A stretch of DNA of 64,000 bases from Strigops habroptila. Lineage: Eukaryota > Chordata > Aves > Psittaciformes > Psittacidae. The notes under the pieces were generated by a model. It saw only the letters and a list, made by a program, of their open reading frames with translations. It had not been told where the DNA came from and did no database searches. A program made the position numbers and the translations under genes. The stretch is taken from positions 42,430,070 through 42,494,069 of the forward strand of contig NC_044302.2 in assembly GCF_004027225.2 (NCBI RefSeq). Reading direction: 5' to 3'. Every line of letters starts with the position of its first letter. Position 1 is the first letter of the stretch. This document shows, piece by piece, positions 12,294-24,501 of the stretch.

Positions 12294-13960
12294 GCAACCC
12301 TCCTCTGAAGTTTAATAACTCCAAATTCTCCTCACCTGCTTCTCCGGACTTCTAGGGCAGGATGCTGTTGTATCTCCGGTTGCTGCTTTGGCTGGTCATT
12401 GCAGATTTGCTGCCGATTCCTTTTCCGCAGCTCTCTCCACAGAAGGGCACACAGAGTAGTCATTACCACTACAAAGGGTGTATTGAATAGATTGTTTCAG
12501 TTCTTTTGTTTTTTAAATTTAGGGTTTTTGCACCCAAGGCAGAGGTTAGGGTGGCGACCCACCGAGAAGTGGTTCAGTACATCTAGCAGGCTTTCACTTC
12601 TACATGTTATCACAAACACAAGCTCCCTTCTGCTTCCCAAGATATCTCCCCTCGTAACAGAAATGCCCCAGAAATTACGATGACAAGCTAAATATACTGT
12701 ATGTGTTTGAGACCTGCCCACCAGCTTCTTTCCCTTCTCCCCAGCATACATCATTCGAGCTTTTGGGCCTCTCTCTTTTTAAAGCCCAGAGAGCTTTTGC
12801 CAACAGTCCTTATGTAAATGGAAAATTTATGCACACACCCCCATGCATGTGCAGTCATTCCTTCTGCTTGCTCACATACCCTAGCTCTCTTGAAAAGGCT
12901 GTCAGACATCTCAGTTTTTCCAGTCAAGGCCTCTCTCTCCAGTTGCAAAATTTACTGGACCAATTCTGAGGACTCATATATCTATCTGCTAAACCCAGGT
13001 CTAACAAGGCCCGGGTGGAACTTGGCACCAGTCTCGTGCTGTTCTTATCAGTGCTGTATGTCTGCTGATTTCAAGAACTACCTCCCAGACTATACCCCAT
13101 TGCTGTGCACCCACACAGTACCCTTAGCATGGTCTCATGGGGACTACATCCATGTACTACAACCTGATCTCCTTTTAAACTGAACTGTGCCTTAGCATGA
13201 AAGGTATTGGAAGCTATAATTTAGTCTCAGTATGCCATTTTCCATCTCTTCACCCTGTCATATAACCTGACATCTTTGTTAGAGTGGGCTGACTCTGAAG
13301 AAAATTGTATTCGATATCTCTTATACCATGATGAGTGATGTTTTACTTGCGTAGATTGAGCCAAGCAACTGCTACCTGAGGTTATTCCCATAGCACATTC
13401 CTTGGCGGGATATGAGATCCCCATCCTTTGAAAAGAAACTGCAGCTTTCATACTGCAGTGAAGGCAGCCAGCAGGTCATATGTGAAGACTGACAACAAGC
13501 CCAGTGACATATAAACTGCCCCAAAAGTGCTGAAACATCTTGACTATATAAGAGATGCTGGGTTGGAGGAAGCAGTGTGAAGCTTCCTCCCCTTTCTGCC
13601 TGGCTTCCATGTGAGATCTGCAGCAGCCATACAGCAAACCAGGGAAATGTGACTAACCCTAATTTACACCCATGAGTGATCCTGGATTCTCACCAGTCCT
13701 GCACAAACTCCAGCTAAAGGCACAGCATAAACAGGAGAATGGTAATTATAGCAGTCAGATGGCTTTGCCAGCCTTTTCCACTTAATCTCAGTTTAGGTGC
13801 CTAATTAGTATCCCTTGAAGATCTGTGATGTACTTGTCACGTGGATTAAAAAGCAAGCAACTGATAAAAAATAGCTCTCTGTGGAAAGTCCTATTTCTGA
13901 CTATTCCTGACACAGATCCAGCAGGCAACTGTTCTCAGCACATCTCTCCAAAACAAAGTA
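12294..13960. other. Intergenic stretch
   Basis: No gene was recognised. A TATATAAG motif near 13544-13551 sits in a segment (13200-13660) with several TATAAA-like and polypurine elements and could be an old LTR too diverged to name. No coding similarity was seen. Confidence 0.4.
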
Positions 13961-14312
13961 GAATCACAGAATCAAGTAGGTTGGAAAAGACCTTTAAGAT
14001 CATCAAGTCCAACCATTACCCTAGCACTACCATTACCACTGCCAAGCCCACCATTAAAACCAGATCACTGAGGGCCTCATCTACACGGTTTTTGAACATT
14101 TCCAGGGATGGTGATTCCGCCACTGCCCTGGGCAGCGTGTTCCAATGCCTGATCACCCTCTCTGTGAAGAAATGTTTCCTGATATCCAGTCTAAACCTCC
14201 CCTGGCACAGCTTGGGGCTGTTACCTCTTGTCCTATCTCTTGTTACTGGGGAGAAAAGACCGACCCCACATCACTACAACATCTTTCAGGTAGTTGTAGA
14301 AAGCAATAAGTA
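13961..14312 (-). mobile_element. CR1 LINE 3' end, second subfamily
   Basis: Reverse-oriented CR1 of the subfamily whose tail reads AATCACAGAATCA and whose 3' UTR has 'ggttggaaaagacctttaag' and 'cggtttttgaacatttccagggatgg'. It matches the copies at 42386-42745 and, in opposite orientation, 51690-52217, but differs from those at 4997 and 9401. Confidence 0.92.
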
Positions 14313-17300
14313 GCCGAAGATCTAGAAGATGCCATTTCTGGTGAGGTTTGCAGCCAATAGAGGCACAAGTGAAGTGGTACCTCTGCAAACAAACAGTGTT
14401 GTGCCACACCTCCTTCCTACACATGGAGGGTGCATGGCTGTCAGCAGTTTTTGGAAAGTGGGGGCTCACTGAAATGCATAAGAAAGACTCGGTGAAACTA
14501 CCTGAGCACCCCACAGGGGATCAGTGGCTGGGAGAGTTAATCGCCACAGGCAGCCATGGGAGTGGGTGGTCCTCTCTGTGCAGCTGTAGTTAAGGAAGCA
14601 TCATGGTTTGGCTCTTTAGTACAGATAGGCCAGCCCACTTGTAACAACAAGGGATTGCAACCAGAAACCACATCCCTCCACGCCTTAAAGAAATTAGCAG
14701 TTAAAGGGGTTTTAAAGAACCATTTCTACAAGCCCCTGCCTGAGAGCTGGTGTGCCCATTACACTGCTTCTCTGGAGCTCCGTCCTCCCTGTGAAAAGAA
14801 GACCCGTCCACAGCATGCACGTACCTAGCGAGGCCAATTTTGTGACTGCGCGTAGCAGGTGGCAAGCCAGAGCATTCGTTCCACTTCACCTGGGCCAGAG
14901 GGAAACCTCCCTCTTTCTTCTTTTTAGAGCGTTTTCATTCAAACTGAAAGCTCCTCATGAAACAAGAAAGCAAAGGAGCTCACTTGGAAAATGTCAAAAT
15001 GCGTTGTTTCCGCTTTCAGAAACTTCTACTACCCTCTTTTCAATTACAGCTATTTGTCAGTTTGGATCAAATTCAAGAAATAATTTAGTTTGCTACCAAA
15101 GCACACCTTTACTGGCCAAAGTGTGCATCTGGGAACACCAGCCACAGTGACGACCCCGTTTGTTTGCCACCATGGTGTTCCTGTGTGCAATAAAAGGGTT
15201 TGTGTAGGAGCATCACTGTATGTGAAACTGTATGGACAGGTTTTGTCTGCAGTACAGTACTATCTTTATCAAACCCATCCGCTTCAGTAGGGCAGATCTT
15301 TCAAAAGAATCTTAAGGCTGCGTAATTACATTACTGATGAACTAGTAACCAAGTCATCCGTGGTCTGATTCCTTGCTGACAGACTTCTGTCTCAAAAATG
15401 CAAGAAATCCCTAAGTAAACAGTGCAGAGCTGTCATCAGATTTGGAGATGTGTAACTCTGAAAGTTACAAGGAATTCTTTTGCTTGTGTGCAAAGGCTGT
15501 AACAAGTCACTTAAGCCTCCAGTGTGAAAGCCAAATCTGGATAGCACTTACTAGCAAAGCAGAGGTCCCACCAACACTGGCATTGGTGTTTGTCACCAAC
15601 TGGGCTCAGTCTGGGTCCATGAAGTTAAAAATCCCAGGGTCCTTTATGCAGTCGGTTGAGCTGAGAGCATGGATCCCACCCGCTGGGCCTCCCCTGCATG
15701 CATCCTTTCCCCTGTGACTGGGGACCCAGAGAGATGCCCTGCTCCAGATAATATTGTTTTAGAGCACTACCAGATTCATTACTAGGATCTTCTCCATTCC
15801 CTGAAAAATAAACTGGTTTCCCTTTAATGCCAGAGTCATATGTCATATAAACATCAACCTGTTTTTTGCTGTCTGCTTTTATAAAGCTTTCAGTGTCTGC
15901 CTTCTCAAGAGATAGCTGACTGCCAGCACAGGCAGCAGGTATTTTGTATTTATTCCAATCAAATCACAACAGATGTGTTTTGCTCTTCTGGGTGGGAAGG
16001 AGAAGCCCTGAATGGTGTCGATGCTGAGCTACAAGCGCTGCAGTCACTGGTGAGCCCTCCCAGGCTGCTTCTGGGGACACCCTTCTGTGATAAGTGTTGC
16101 TGCTGAAACTATGTGCCCACAAAAACAAGGTAAGTGGGAAGGACATGACAGTAGTTTTCTGAATGGAAATGGGGGAAAGGAACAGCCGTGTTTCTCTTCT
16201 AAGGCACTGTTTCACTTTTATTTGCTGCATTCAGCTCCTGTATAGAGATGTTGACAATACTCATGACACTTGTGATTAATTATTGATACAACACTTAAGA
16301 GGCTGAGTTGAGAGCTCTGTCCAGGGAACAAACACAGAAGAGAAAGGTGGAACAAGCACTGGGCAGAAGGAGAAAGCAGCAAGACAGCTTTGCTTAATTG
16401 ATAACTCTCAACTATTGTTTATGGATTTTCACAGGTACTTCACAGAGCAAAGCTCTAAAGAGAAATCAGGAGGAGAATGATAACCTGTGAATAAAGCATT
16501 GAAAAGGGAGAACGATGCTTAGCCAGTGGAACAGATGGAGATGTGGAAAATGCTTGTTTCCTTTTCTCAAGTATGTCTCCTAAAAGGGAACCCTATTGCA
16601 GGTTGATAGAGTCAGACATTTTAGAGTTCATACAGGAAAACTGCCTCTGCAGCCGTGGACATGTCTGCAAAAAGATCCTGCAAGGTTGGCTGGGCTGCTT
16701 TTAAAGGTTTGGACTTCAATTTTGTACTTTGTGAAAATCATGAAGTTGAATGAAGCCAAAATTCACAGATGGGAGTGAAAATGACAGCAGTCTGTTCTTT
16801 GGGGAGGATTACTCTGTCATGCAGGACACAATAGAGACTTCTTCTTTTACTACTTTAACAAGTTTTGCTTCATGCTGGCATTCCTGCTTCAGAAAGGGAC
16901 TGTCATGGGAAACAGATTCTGCCCGGAGACCAGACATTGTTCAGGATATCCCTTCCACCTCCGCGTGCTATTCAGCATTAAAAACCCTGAGACTATTGAA
17001 ATTTCTTTCTTCGTCCGCCCCTTTCTCTTTGACAAATGTGTGACAAGGATGCAATTGTTTGAGAGCCCAGTGATGGAGAAAACAGAGCGCGAAGCCTTCA
17101 GACGTGCCTCAGTAATTTAGAATCCTGCCCCCAAGACTTGTGAAAAAGGTCACCAGAGGTCTTCCACAGGGTTCAGCTTCCCAGCAGGTCTCTGGATACC
17201 AATGTAAAGGCACTTAAATGCCTCTAACAGCTGACCCTTTTGCGGATGTTTCCACCTAGGATTATCCTGGCTCTTGGGCTTAAGAATAGCCCTTAGCCAA

Positions 17301-20300
17301 CTAATGGATCACGGGCTCTTCTCTTTGAATATCTGCAGTCTGTGTTGGGCAATCACACAGCCAGCCAGCAGGAAGTTGTTTATTCATTAAAATTACTAAA
17401 GCTTTTGAAAGATGAAGATAAGGGCTCTTCTGATGAATCACTGCAGGGCTGCATTTGGGGAACAGTATTTCTTGTTACCCAGAAGTTACTCAGCAGCCGG
17501 CTGGTAATGGAGCATGAACACAGCAAGGACGCTCAGGCGTTGATCAGTGAATACGTTCCCCTGTCAAAGTGCAGCCCAGCCCCAAAGCCAGGCCTTTTTT
17601 CCTGCAGCTGCTAGGTCACATTGTGCTCGATGTGCACGCTGGACCTTTGGCCCTTCTAGTGTGAGCAGACGTGCACAAGCCAGCCTCTGGGGAGCACTGG
17701 GAGCACATCTCAAGAGGAAATGCACAGTACTGTGCCACATGGACACCATGCCTCCCTCTCCTGAGGGCACTTCTGCTCTGCCTCCTAAACACAGAGCACT
17801 CTGTCTCCTGATGTCAGCTCTTAGGGAGCTGGGTTCTCCATGCCAACCCCTTCTCTGCCTGAGGGGTCACTCCTCCTCCCTCTACAGACCATCTCCGGCT
17901 CCTACAGGCCACATGCTTGCCCTATGATTGGGATGGTATGGGCAGGAGGTGTCTGAGCCCTTTCTGCTGTTATTTAAAGATCAGCAGGGCAGAAAGAGGG
18001 ACCGAGGGTCAGCATCACTTGTGCTCCTGCTCGGAGGAGTGCTCACATATTTTACGCGTTGGCTATTCCATGTAACAGCCCTCCAGAAGCTCATGGAGCA
18101 GGACAGGCACAATGGACCGCTTCCACCAGGCGACCTTCTTAGAGTCCTGTGCTATTTCGGGTGGCGTCTGAAGCTCCTCCAGGCCTGGAGCTGCAGGTAG
18201 CACAGCCTGTGGTGGCATGGCCTGCCTCTTGCTCTTCTGTAGTGGACACTTGTACTGCTCATGAAGATGATGCTGGCCCATCCAGGCGAGTCACTGATGT
18301 ACACCCGCCAGCCCCATAAGGGACATGACACCTCCCAGCAGTGCCACCACTGTCAGTGAGTGCACAGAGCAGTGCTGGCTGCTGTCCCCATGCCTGCTTA
18401 CTGCCAAGAGCTGAACATGTTGCTGGGCTCATCCTTGTGCATAGTGGTGTGTATTCCTGATACTGCTGCTGATCAGGTCACTCGCCTGTGCCCTGGATCC
18501 ACTTGGACCCCGGGGGCCATGGAACCTGCCATCCATCCATCCTACCTACAGTTCACACATGGGGCCAGGAGCCCTGGGAGCCCGAGTGTCTGTCTTCTGG
18601 TCCTTGTTCCTGCAGGGTGGACAGGGCTGGGGGCTGCAGGTACCAGCCAGCCCCAAGCTTGCTCTGAGCACTAGGAGCAGAAGGTCTTTCCCAGCTCAGT
18701 TCTAGTTCAGTGAGCAGTGGTAACTTGCTCTCCATCTGCCTAAGGACTGCCGTGAATGGTAGTATAAATACACCCCAGGAGAAGTGACATGCCCATGAGC
18801 TTCAAGTGCCTCCATCACTGGGCCAAGAGCAGTGTTTGGGCAGCAGACTTAGATCCCAAGTCCTTTCATAAATGTTTGCATCAAGCCTCCTACTCTGACT
18901 CAGAATAAAACCAGAGAGAAATGTGTGTCTTTCTGCTGCCTCTCTCCCTAAGTGAACCCTCCTGAAAGCCTTCTAGGCTTCCAGAACAAACAAACAAACA
19001 AACAACATCAAAGAAGTGGAGTATGATGAAAACAAAAAAAAAAAAAAAAGGAGAAGAACCCCAGGCATCACTTAGGAAAGGCACAGCGTCTTGTGCCGTC
19101 TATACTCAATGCCTAGGAGGCTGGGAAAGGTTCTGGGAGAAAAGTCCACTGCGCTGGAACACTTTAAGGGCCTGGATGGTAATGAGTCAGTGCTAAGGCT
19201 TGGATTCAGATGTTGCCTACCTAATACCTGCCAAATGTGCCAGGCCTTGCTGGGGAAGGACACAGAATACCATTATCCCTGGTTCACAGGGAGGAAACAG
19301 GAGGTGAACAGAGGGAATATGTGCCCAGGATAATCCCAGCAATCAGCTGAGGGTCTGGGATGAAAACCATATGGGTTTCAGGCTCCCTGGGGCATAAGAT
19401 GCAGGAGATAGATAGATAGAAAACCATTCATCCCAACCTCATAGCTGTTGCTGTTCTGTTGGTTTGCAGGAGAGGCAAGGTAGGGTGAAGAAGGGAAGGT
19501 GACAGCATGCTTTCAATGTAGAACATTTCCTAATGGTGATGGAACAAGGGCAAACCAAAAGAGTAGTGCTGAGCCCCTGAGATCAGTTCACACCTCTGGG
19601 GACGACCCTGGTCCCTTGCTTCAGCCTCTATGTGGCCATGCCCCAGCCCTACCAGGCTTTCTTCTGCACATCAGTATGAATCAGCCTCCATTTCTCATTG
19701 GCAGTGCTTGGCAGTCTGGAGGGCGAGGGACTTCAGGGGGCAGTTCAGTCCAACTGCTGCTGTCACCAGCACGTCCCAGGGCCACCTGTGATGGTGGGTG
19801 CTTCAAATTTGGGCAACAGCAATTGTCCTGTGTTGCCAGGAAGCGAGAAGGACAATACAGTGTTCCTCCTATCGACCCATGATAGGAATGGCAGTCCCTG
19901 ATCTGCTGTGGATTTTCTGTGGTGCCTTCAGACTATGCTTCCTTCTTTTCCTGCGTCCTTCTGAACATGTTCACCTGCCCCCAGGTTTTTGTAGTGAACA
20001 AAGAGATGGAGATGGTTTCAGCCAGATCGTGAGCCACATGTGTGGGTTTCCATCTCATGGGTTCTCCAGGCCATTAGGTGGGCCTCTGCCTTGCTGTTCA
20101 GCCACCAAGACAGGAGCCGGGCAGCTGAGCCAGATCTCATCTGGCTCCATCAGGCAGTAGGACAAGTAAGCTGCAAGTCTCTGGCTCCCAGAACATCTAA
20201 TGCTGGACTAACTCCTATGTCTCTGCTTTATGCTGAGGGACAAGTTATAAGCTGGGTTAGCCCCATGCAAAGCTGGGTGCTGCCAGCATACGCCTGCTGA

Positions 20301-21826
20301 ATGGCCAGGGATAAGGGGAGAGCATCTCTGGCCTTTGTGGTGGTGTCTGGCTGCCCCTCCAGACAGGGAGCAGGAGCAAACCCCAAAGAGCTGCTGCTTG
20401 AGAAGGCATTGCCTGGTAGGTGGACCGGGACAAATGCCTTTACCTACCACACATGGCTGCTGCCCCTACAAGGAGGTTGAGCAATAATCCAGCAGGAATT
20501 TGATCAAGAGCTAAATCCCAGTTACCACATACGGGCTGTACTGGGCCAGCATGTGGGTGCAAACCCTCTTTACGCTCCATTTGCCCTTGTTCTGGCGCTG
20601 ACCCCACCGTGAGCTCATCGGAAAACAGCTTTGTGCATGGCAGCCCCACGAGATGCGCTTCCCTCCACACCCAGCCACAGCCCCGGAGGCTCACACAGTG
20701 CCGAAACACCCATCACTCAGCAGGGAGGTGAGGCAGCACCTCCGACTGCCATGGGAGCTGCACAGCGCCTGCGGCTAGGCAAAGGTTTGAGATCAGAAAG
20801 CCAGCTGTGGTCATTTCCCTGGGCCAGCACCATGGGGAGAGGATGAACTCTGTGATGGAAGCAGTTAGGACAAGCATCAGAGGTTGACTGAGTTGTATTT
20901 TGGACTCCCTAGCAGTGACATGAGCTGACATTGCTTTCCTGGCCATAGTGATGGCCCTCTTTGCCCAAGGGGTGTTGTAGGAAAGGGCACACAGCAGCAC
21001 ACACCTCTTGATGCTGCACGCTGGTGGCTCCAGAGCTCAGTCAGCATCTACGCTGACAGCTGTGCCAAGCAGCTGGATGTAAGGAGTGGGAAGGCCCTCA
21101 AGCCCAGGGTGCTGGAACGAAAACCCGTTTCCCCATAACCAACTCTCCAGCTCGCTCTGCAGTGGCAGCGAGCCTTGGTGCCACAGACATACCCGGAGAT
21201 GAACCCCAGCCTGCCAGCAATGCCCTCATCCAGGTCCATTGGAGTCTGGACACCCAGACAGCATCCCCTGTGACACAGCCCTAGCGCAGCTCCGAGGGGT
21301 CATGGTGCTGCAGGAGCTGCCACCACGATGCACCCATATTTTCAGGCTGCAGCAGACTGCAGGTTTCAGGCTGTGCCGGGCAGGCATTCATCCGGCACCA
21401 CGTTCCTTGCATGGCTAATCTGCTGGGGAATGCTCCGGCACGCATGGCAGCCCCATGCTGTGCCAGCCTGGATGGAGGCAGCAGCCGCAGCCCACACTGG
21501 CCTCAGCTGGCCTGGGCCACATGAGGGACCTGATGAGGTGCCCACCAAGTTCCCTCCCAGCAATCCTTGTCCTGTTTGGTGCTGCTGGAGACCCTTTCAC
21601 AGGTCAGATCTGCCCACAGTGAAGTCCAAAGAGTGGTGAGAAATCAGCTGTGTCTGCCAAAGCCCTGCCGCACGGACTCCAGCATTCCACTGCCTGCCAT
21701 CAAGAGGTCTACCAGGTCTCAGCTCATCCATAAAGGCTGGCTGTTTTTTTCCCCTCCTGGCTTGCAGAACAGCACCTGCATCTACTGAAAGGCTGCAGCG
21801 CTTCTGCTAATGCTCTTTGCACTTAC
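14313..21826. other. Long intergenic stretch
   Basis: 7.5 kb with no exon or transposon that I can support. It contains an AAAC/CAAA tetranucleotide run at about 18985-19004, an A16 tract at about 19034-19049 and a short GATA-type repeat at about 19409-19420. The part from about 20500 to 21700 is GC-richer, but its open frames look like chance. Confidence 0.45.
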
Positions 21827-22260
21827 AATCATAGAATCATAGGATAGTTAGGGTTGGAAAGGACCTTAAGATCATCCAGTTCCAACCCCCGGCCATGCGC
21901 AGGGATGCCTCACACTACACCAGGTTGCTCAGGGCTCCGTCCAGCCTGGCCTTGAACACTGCCAGGGATGGGGCAGCCACAGCTTCTTTGAGCAACCTGT
22001 GCCAGGGCCTCACCACCCTCACGGTAAAGAACTTCTTCCTTATAGCTAACCTGAACTTCTCCTGTTTCAGTTTAAACCCATTACCCCTTGTCCTATCACT
22101 ACAGTCCCTAATGAAGAGTCCCTCTCCAGCATCCTTATAGGCCCCCTTCCGATACTGGAAGGCTGCTATGGGGTCTCCATGCAGCCTTCTTTCCTCCAGG
22201 CTGAACAGCCCCAACTGTCTTCGTACGGGCCCCTTTATCATCCTTGTGGCCCTCCTCTGG
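21827..22260 (-). mobile_element. CR1 LINE 3' end
   Basis: Reverse-oriented CR1 starting with the tail complement AATCATAGAATCATAGG. It runs through the 3' UTR into the ORF2 C-terminus, where the minus-strand frame remains open for about 108 codons. It is 5'-truncated near 22260. Confidence 0.93.
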
Positions 22261-23915
22261 GCTTGTTATTTAGGAACTAATTTCCTTTAAAACTTCTTCA
22301 TGTTTTATGCCTCCTAGCATATGATCTTTTTTAAGAGATTGTCTCATCGGACCACAACTTTCCTGCAAGTGCCACCTCTCTATTAACAAACAGGTGTGGG
22401 AAAGGCTGGGATGGAAAAGTGTCCTCTTCTCTGTGACTCCATGATGCTTTTGCTTTTTGCTGTTACCACACCAACGTCCTTATCTTACAAGGTGAAATGT
22501 TTTAAATCATAATAACAAAATGACCTTTAATCCACACTCTGGAGGGGAGCTCTCTTTAGCTACTCTGCAGCCAGTCAGGTGTCTTTGCAAACATTTCAGG
22601 TGAAGAAAGCAAGATAAGTGGTTAAGTGATTTCCCAAAGGATGCAGAGAAAAATTGTTTTTATGTCTGCAATAGCTTCAAGAAATTCAGCCCAGATGTTC
22701 AGACTGAGCTTGTGCTTTCACCCCAACTACCAAGTTGTCCCCGCTAGACAAATCTGGTTGCAAATAACCTTAAACCTTTGTCAGAGCTCCAGTGCTGCTC
22801 TGTTTGGACTTGGCCAGTGTAATCCCTGCTAAGAAATGCAGAAAATATTTCAAAGTCAAACTTTAAAGGGACAGCCATTGTTTTATTTGTGTTTAATTAA
22901 AAATAATAATAATTGTTTTCCAGTCCCATGGTAATTAGCAATCCAATCTGCAGCTCCCATGGGAAAGAGCCTCTGCTTCTGGAGCAAGTGTGCTCGAATA
23001 TTGACTTGCTGTAGACATTGCCAAGGTTTTGAGTACAGCAATTTGTTGGGAGGGGGTTTCCAACTTTGACTACATAGCAGTTAAACTGTCATTCTCCAAA
23101 CCACAGAGTTTTACTATGGCTTCCATTTCCCTTTGTTTTACCTGAACTTCTCGTCCTGCTCTGCAAATCCTATGCCAGAATGAGTCATTCCTGCAGGATT
23201 AGCTCTCATTTTTCAACTCCTCTGTCAGTGTTGCCCAGACTAGTTCTGAGGAGAAAAAATTGACACTCCCCATTCAGTAAAGCTGTGTAACAAGTGACTG
23301 AAAGAAATCACCTCCAGTGCTCAGCTGTTTACACTGAACTGGCAAGGACCATCCCATCTTACCAGGGTAACCGAGCCCTCTGCACAGCACAGCGTTGCTG
23401 GCAGCAAAGGGGATTCTGTGTCCCACTCCTGTGAGCCATCCCCCTCACTGCCAATGGTCCATGCAGGGATGTTGGCTTGCTCCTCACCCGAGAGGGAGGA
23501 TCACCTGCCAGGACCACCAAGGAGGATCAGAGCCACCATGTGCTGTTCATGGGGTGCACCGCCCCGGCTTTTGCTGTCTGAGTATCGCGGGGCTGGGCTG
23601 AGCCCGCCTCTGGTCCTCCTGCCGTGGGGTAGACTCACCTCCTGGAGGCACCCCCTCTCTGCTGATTGCAAAGGTCAGTCCTGTGCCTCTTGTATTTAGC
23701 ATGTGGTGCAGGCCAGAGAGTCTTCTGCTCTGGCACTTACTTGCTGGAAGCAGATCTTGGCCTGTCCATGCCCTATGGACCTTTTCGTATGTTCACATCT
23801 AAATAAACACTTGTTACAGGGAAAAAAAAAAAACTTTTTTTTTTTTTATTTATTTCTCAGCTCATTTTCCACCTTTCCCTTGTTCTCTATTTTTTAAAGT
23901 AATAAAGACACTCTC
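22261..23915. other. Intergenic stretch ending in a retroposon-like A tract
   Basis: No gene was recognised. AATAAA near 23801-23806 is followed after about 15 bases by A12 (23822-23833) and directly by T13 (23835-23847). The first part looks like the 3' end of a polyadenylated retrocopy on the plus strand, but the upstream sequence matches no gene I know. The segment 22860-22990 is AT-rich with homeodomain-type TAATTAG and TTAATTAA sites. Confidence 0.4.
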
Positions 23916-24501
23916 TGTCGTGGTTTAACTCCAGCCAGCAACTGAGAACCTCACAGCCACTTGCTCACTCCCCCCGCAGTGGCTGGGGGACAGAATTGGA
24001 AGAGTAAAAGTGAGAAAACTCGTGGGTTGAGATAAAGCCAGTTTAATGGGTAAAGCAAAAGCCGCACACGCAAGCAGAGCAGAACAAGGAATTCATTCAC
24101 CACTTCCCATGGTCAGGCAGGTGTTCAGCCATCTCCAGGAGAACAGGGCTCCATCACATGTAACGGTGACTTGGAAAGACAAACACCATCACTCCCAGTG
24201 TCCCGCTTCCTTCCTCTTCCCCACCTTTATATGCTGAGCATGACACCATATGGTGTGGGATATCACTTGGATCAGTTGGGGTCAGCTGTCCCGGCTGCAT
24301 TCCCCCAAACTCCTTGTGCACCCCCAGCCTGCTCACTGCTGGGGTGGGGTGAGGAGCAGAACAGGCCTTGGCTCTGTGTAAGCACTGCTCAGCAATAAGG
24401 AAAACATCCCTGTACCATCAACACTGTTTCCAGCACAAATCCAAACCCCTATACTAGCTACTGTGAGGAATATTAGCTCTATCCCAGCCAAAACCAGCAC
24501 A
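23916..24501 (-). mobile_element. Solo LTR, avian ERVL type, minus strand
   Basis: About 586 bp, complete in outline. On the minus strand it opens with TG and a diverged CTGGTTTTGGCTGGGATAG block. It has a CATATAAAGG TATA box near 24231, an ATTAAA signal near 24042-24047, and ends in TTAAACCACGACA. The plus-strand flanks CTCTC and CTTTC fit a 5-bp target-site duplication with one substitution. No internal retroviral genes are attached. It belongs to the same broad LTR group as 11671-12293 but is clearly diverged from it. Confidence 0.85.

Noticed and set aside
21915-22241. Minus-strand frame with FSLEERRLHGDPI-type motifs
   Set aside because: This is the C-terminus of the CR1 ORF2 in a truncated LINE, not a host gene.
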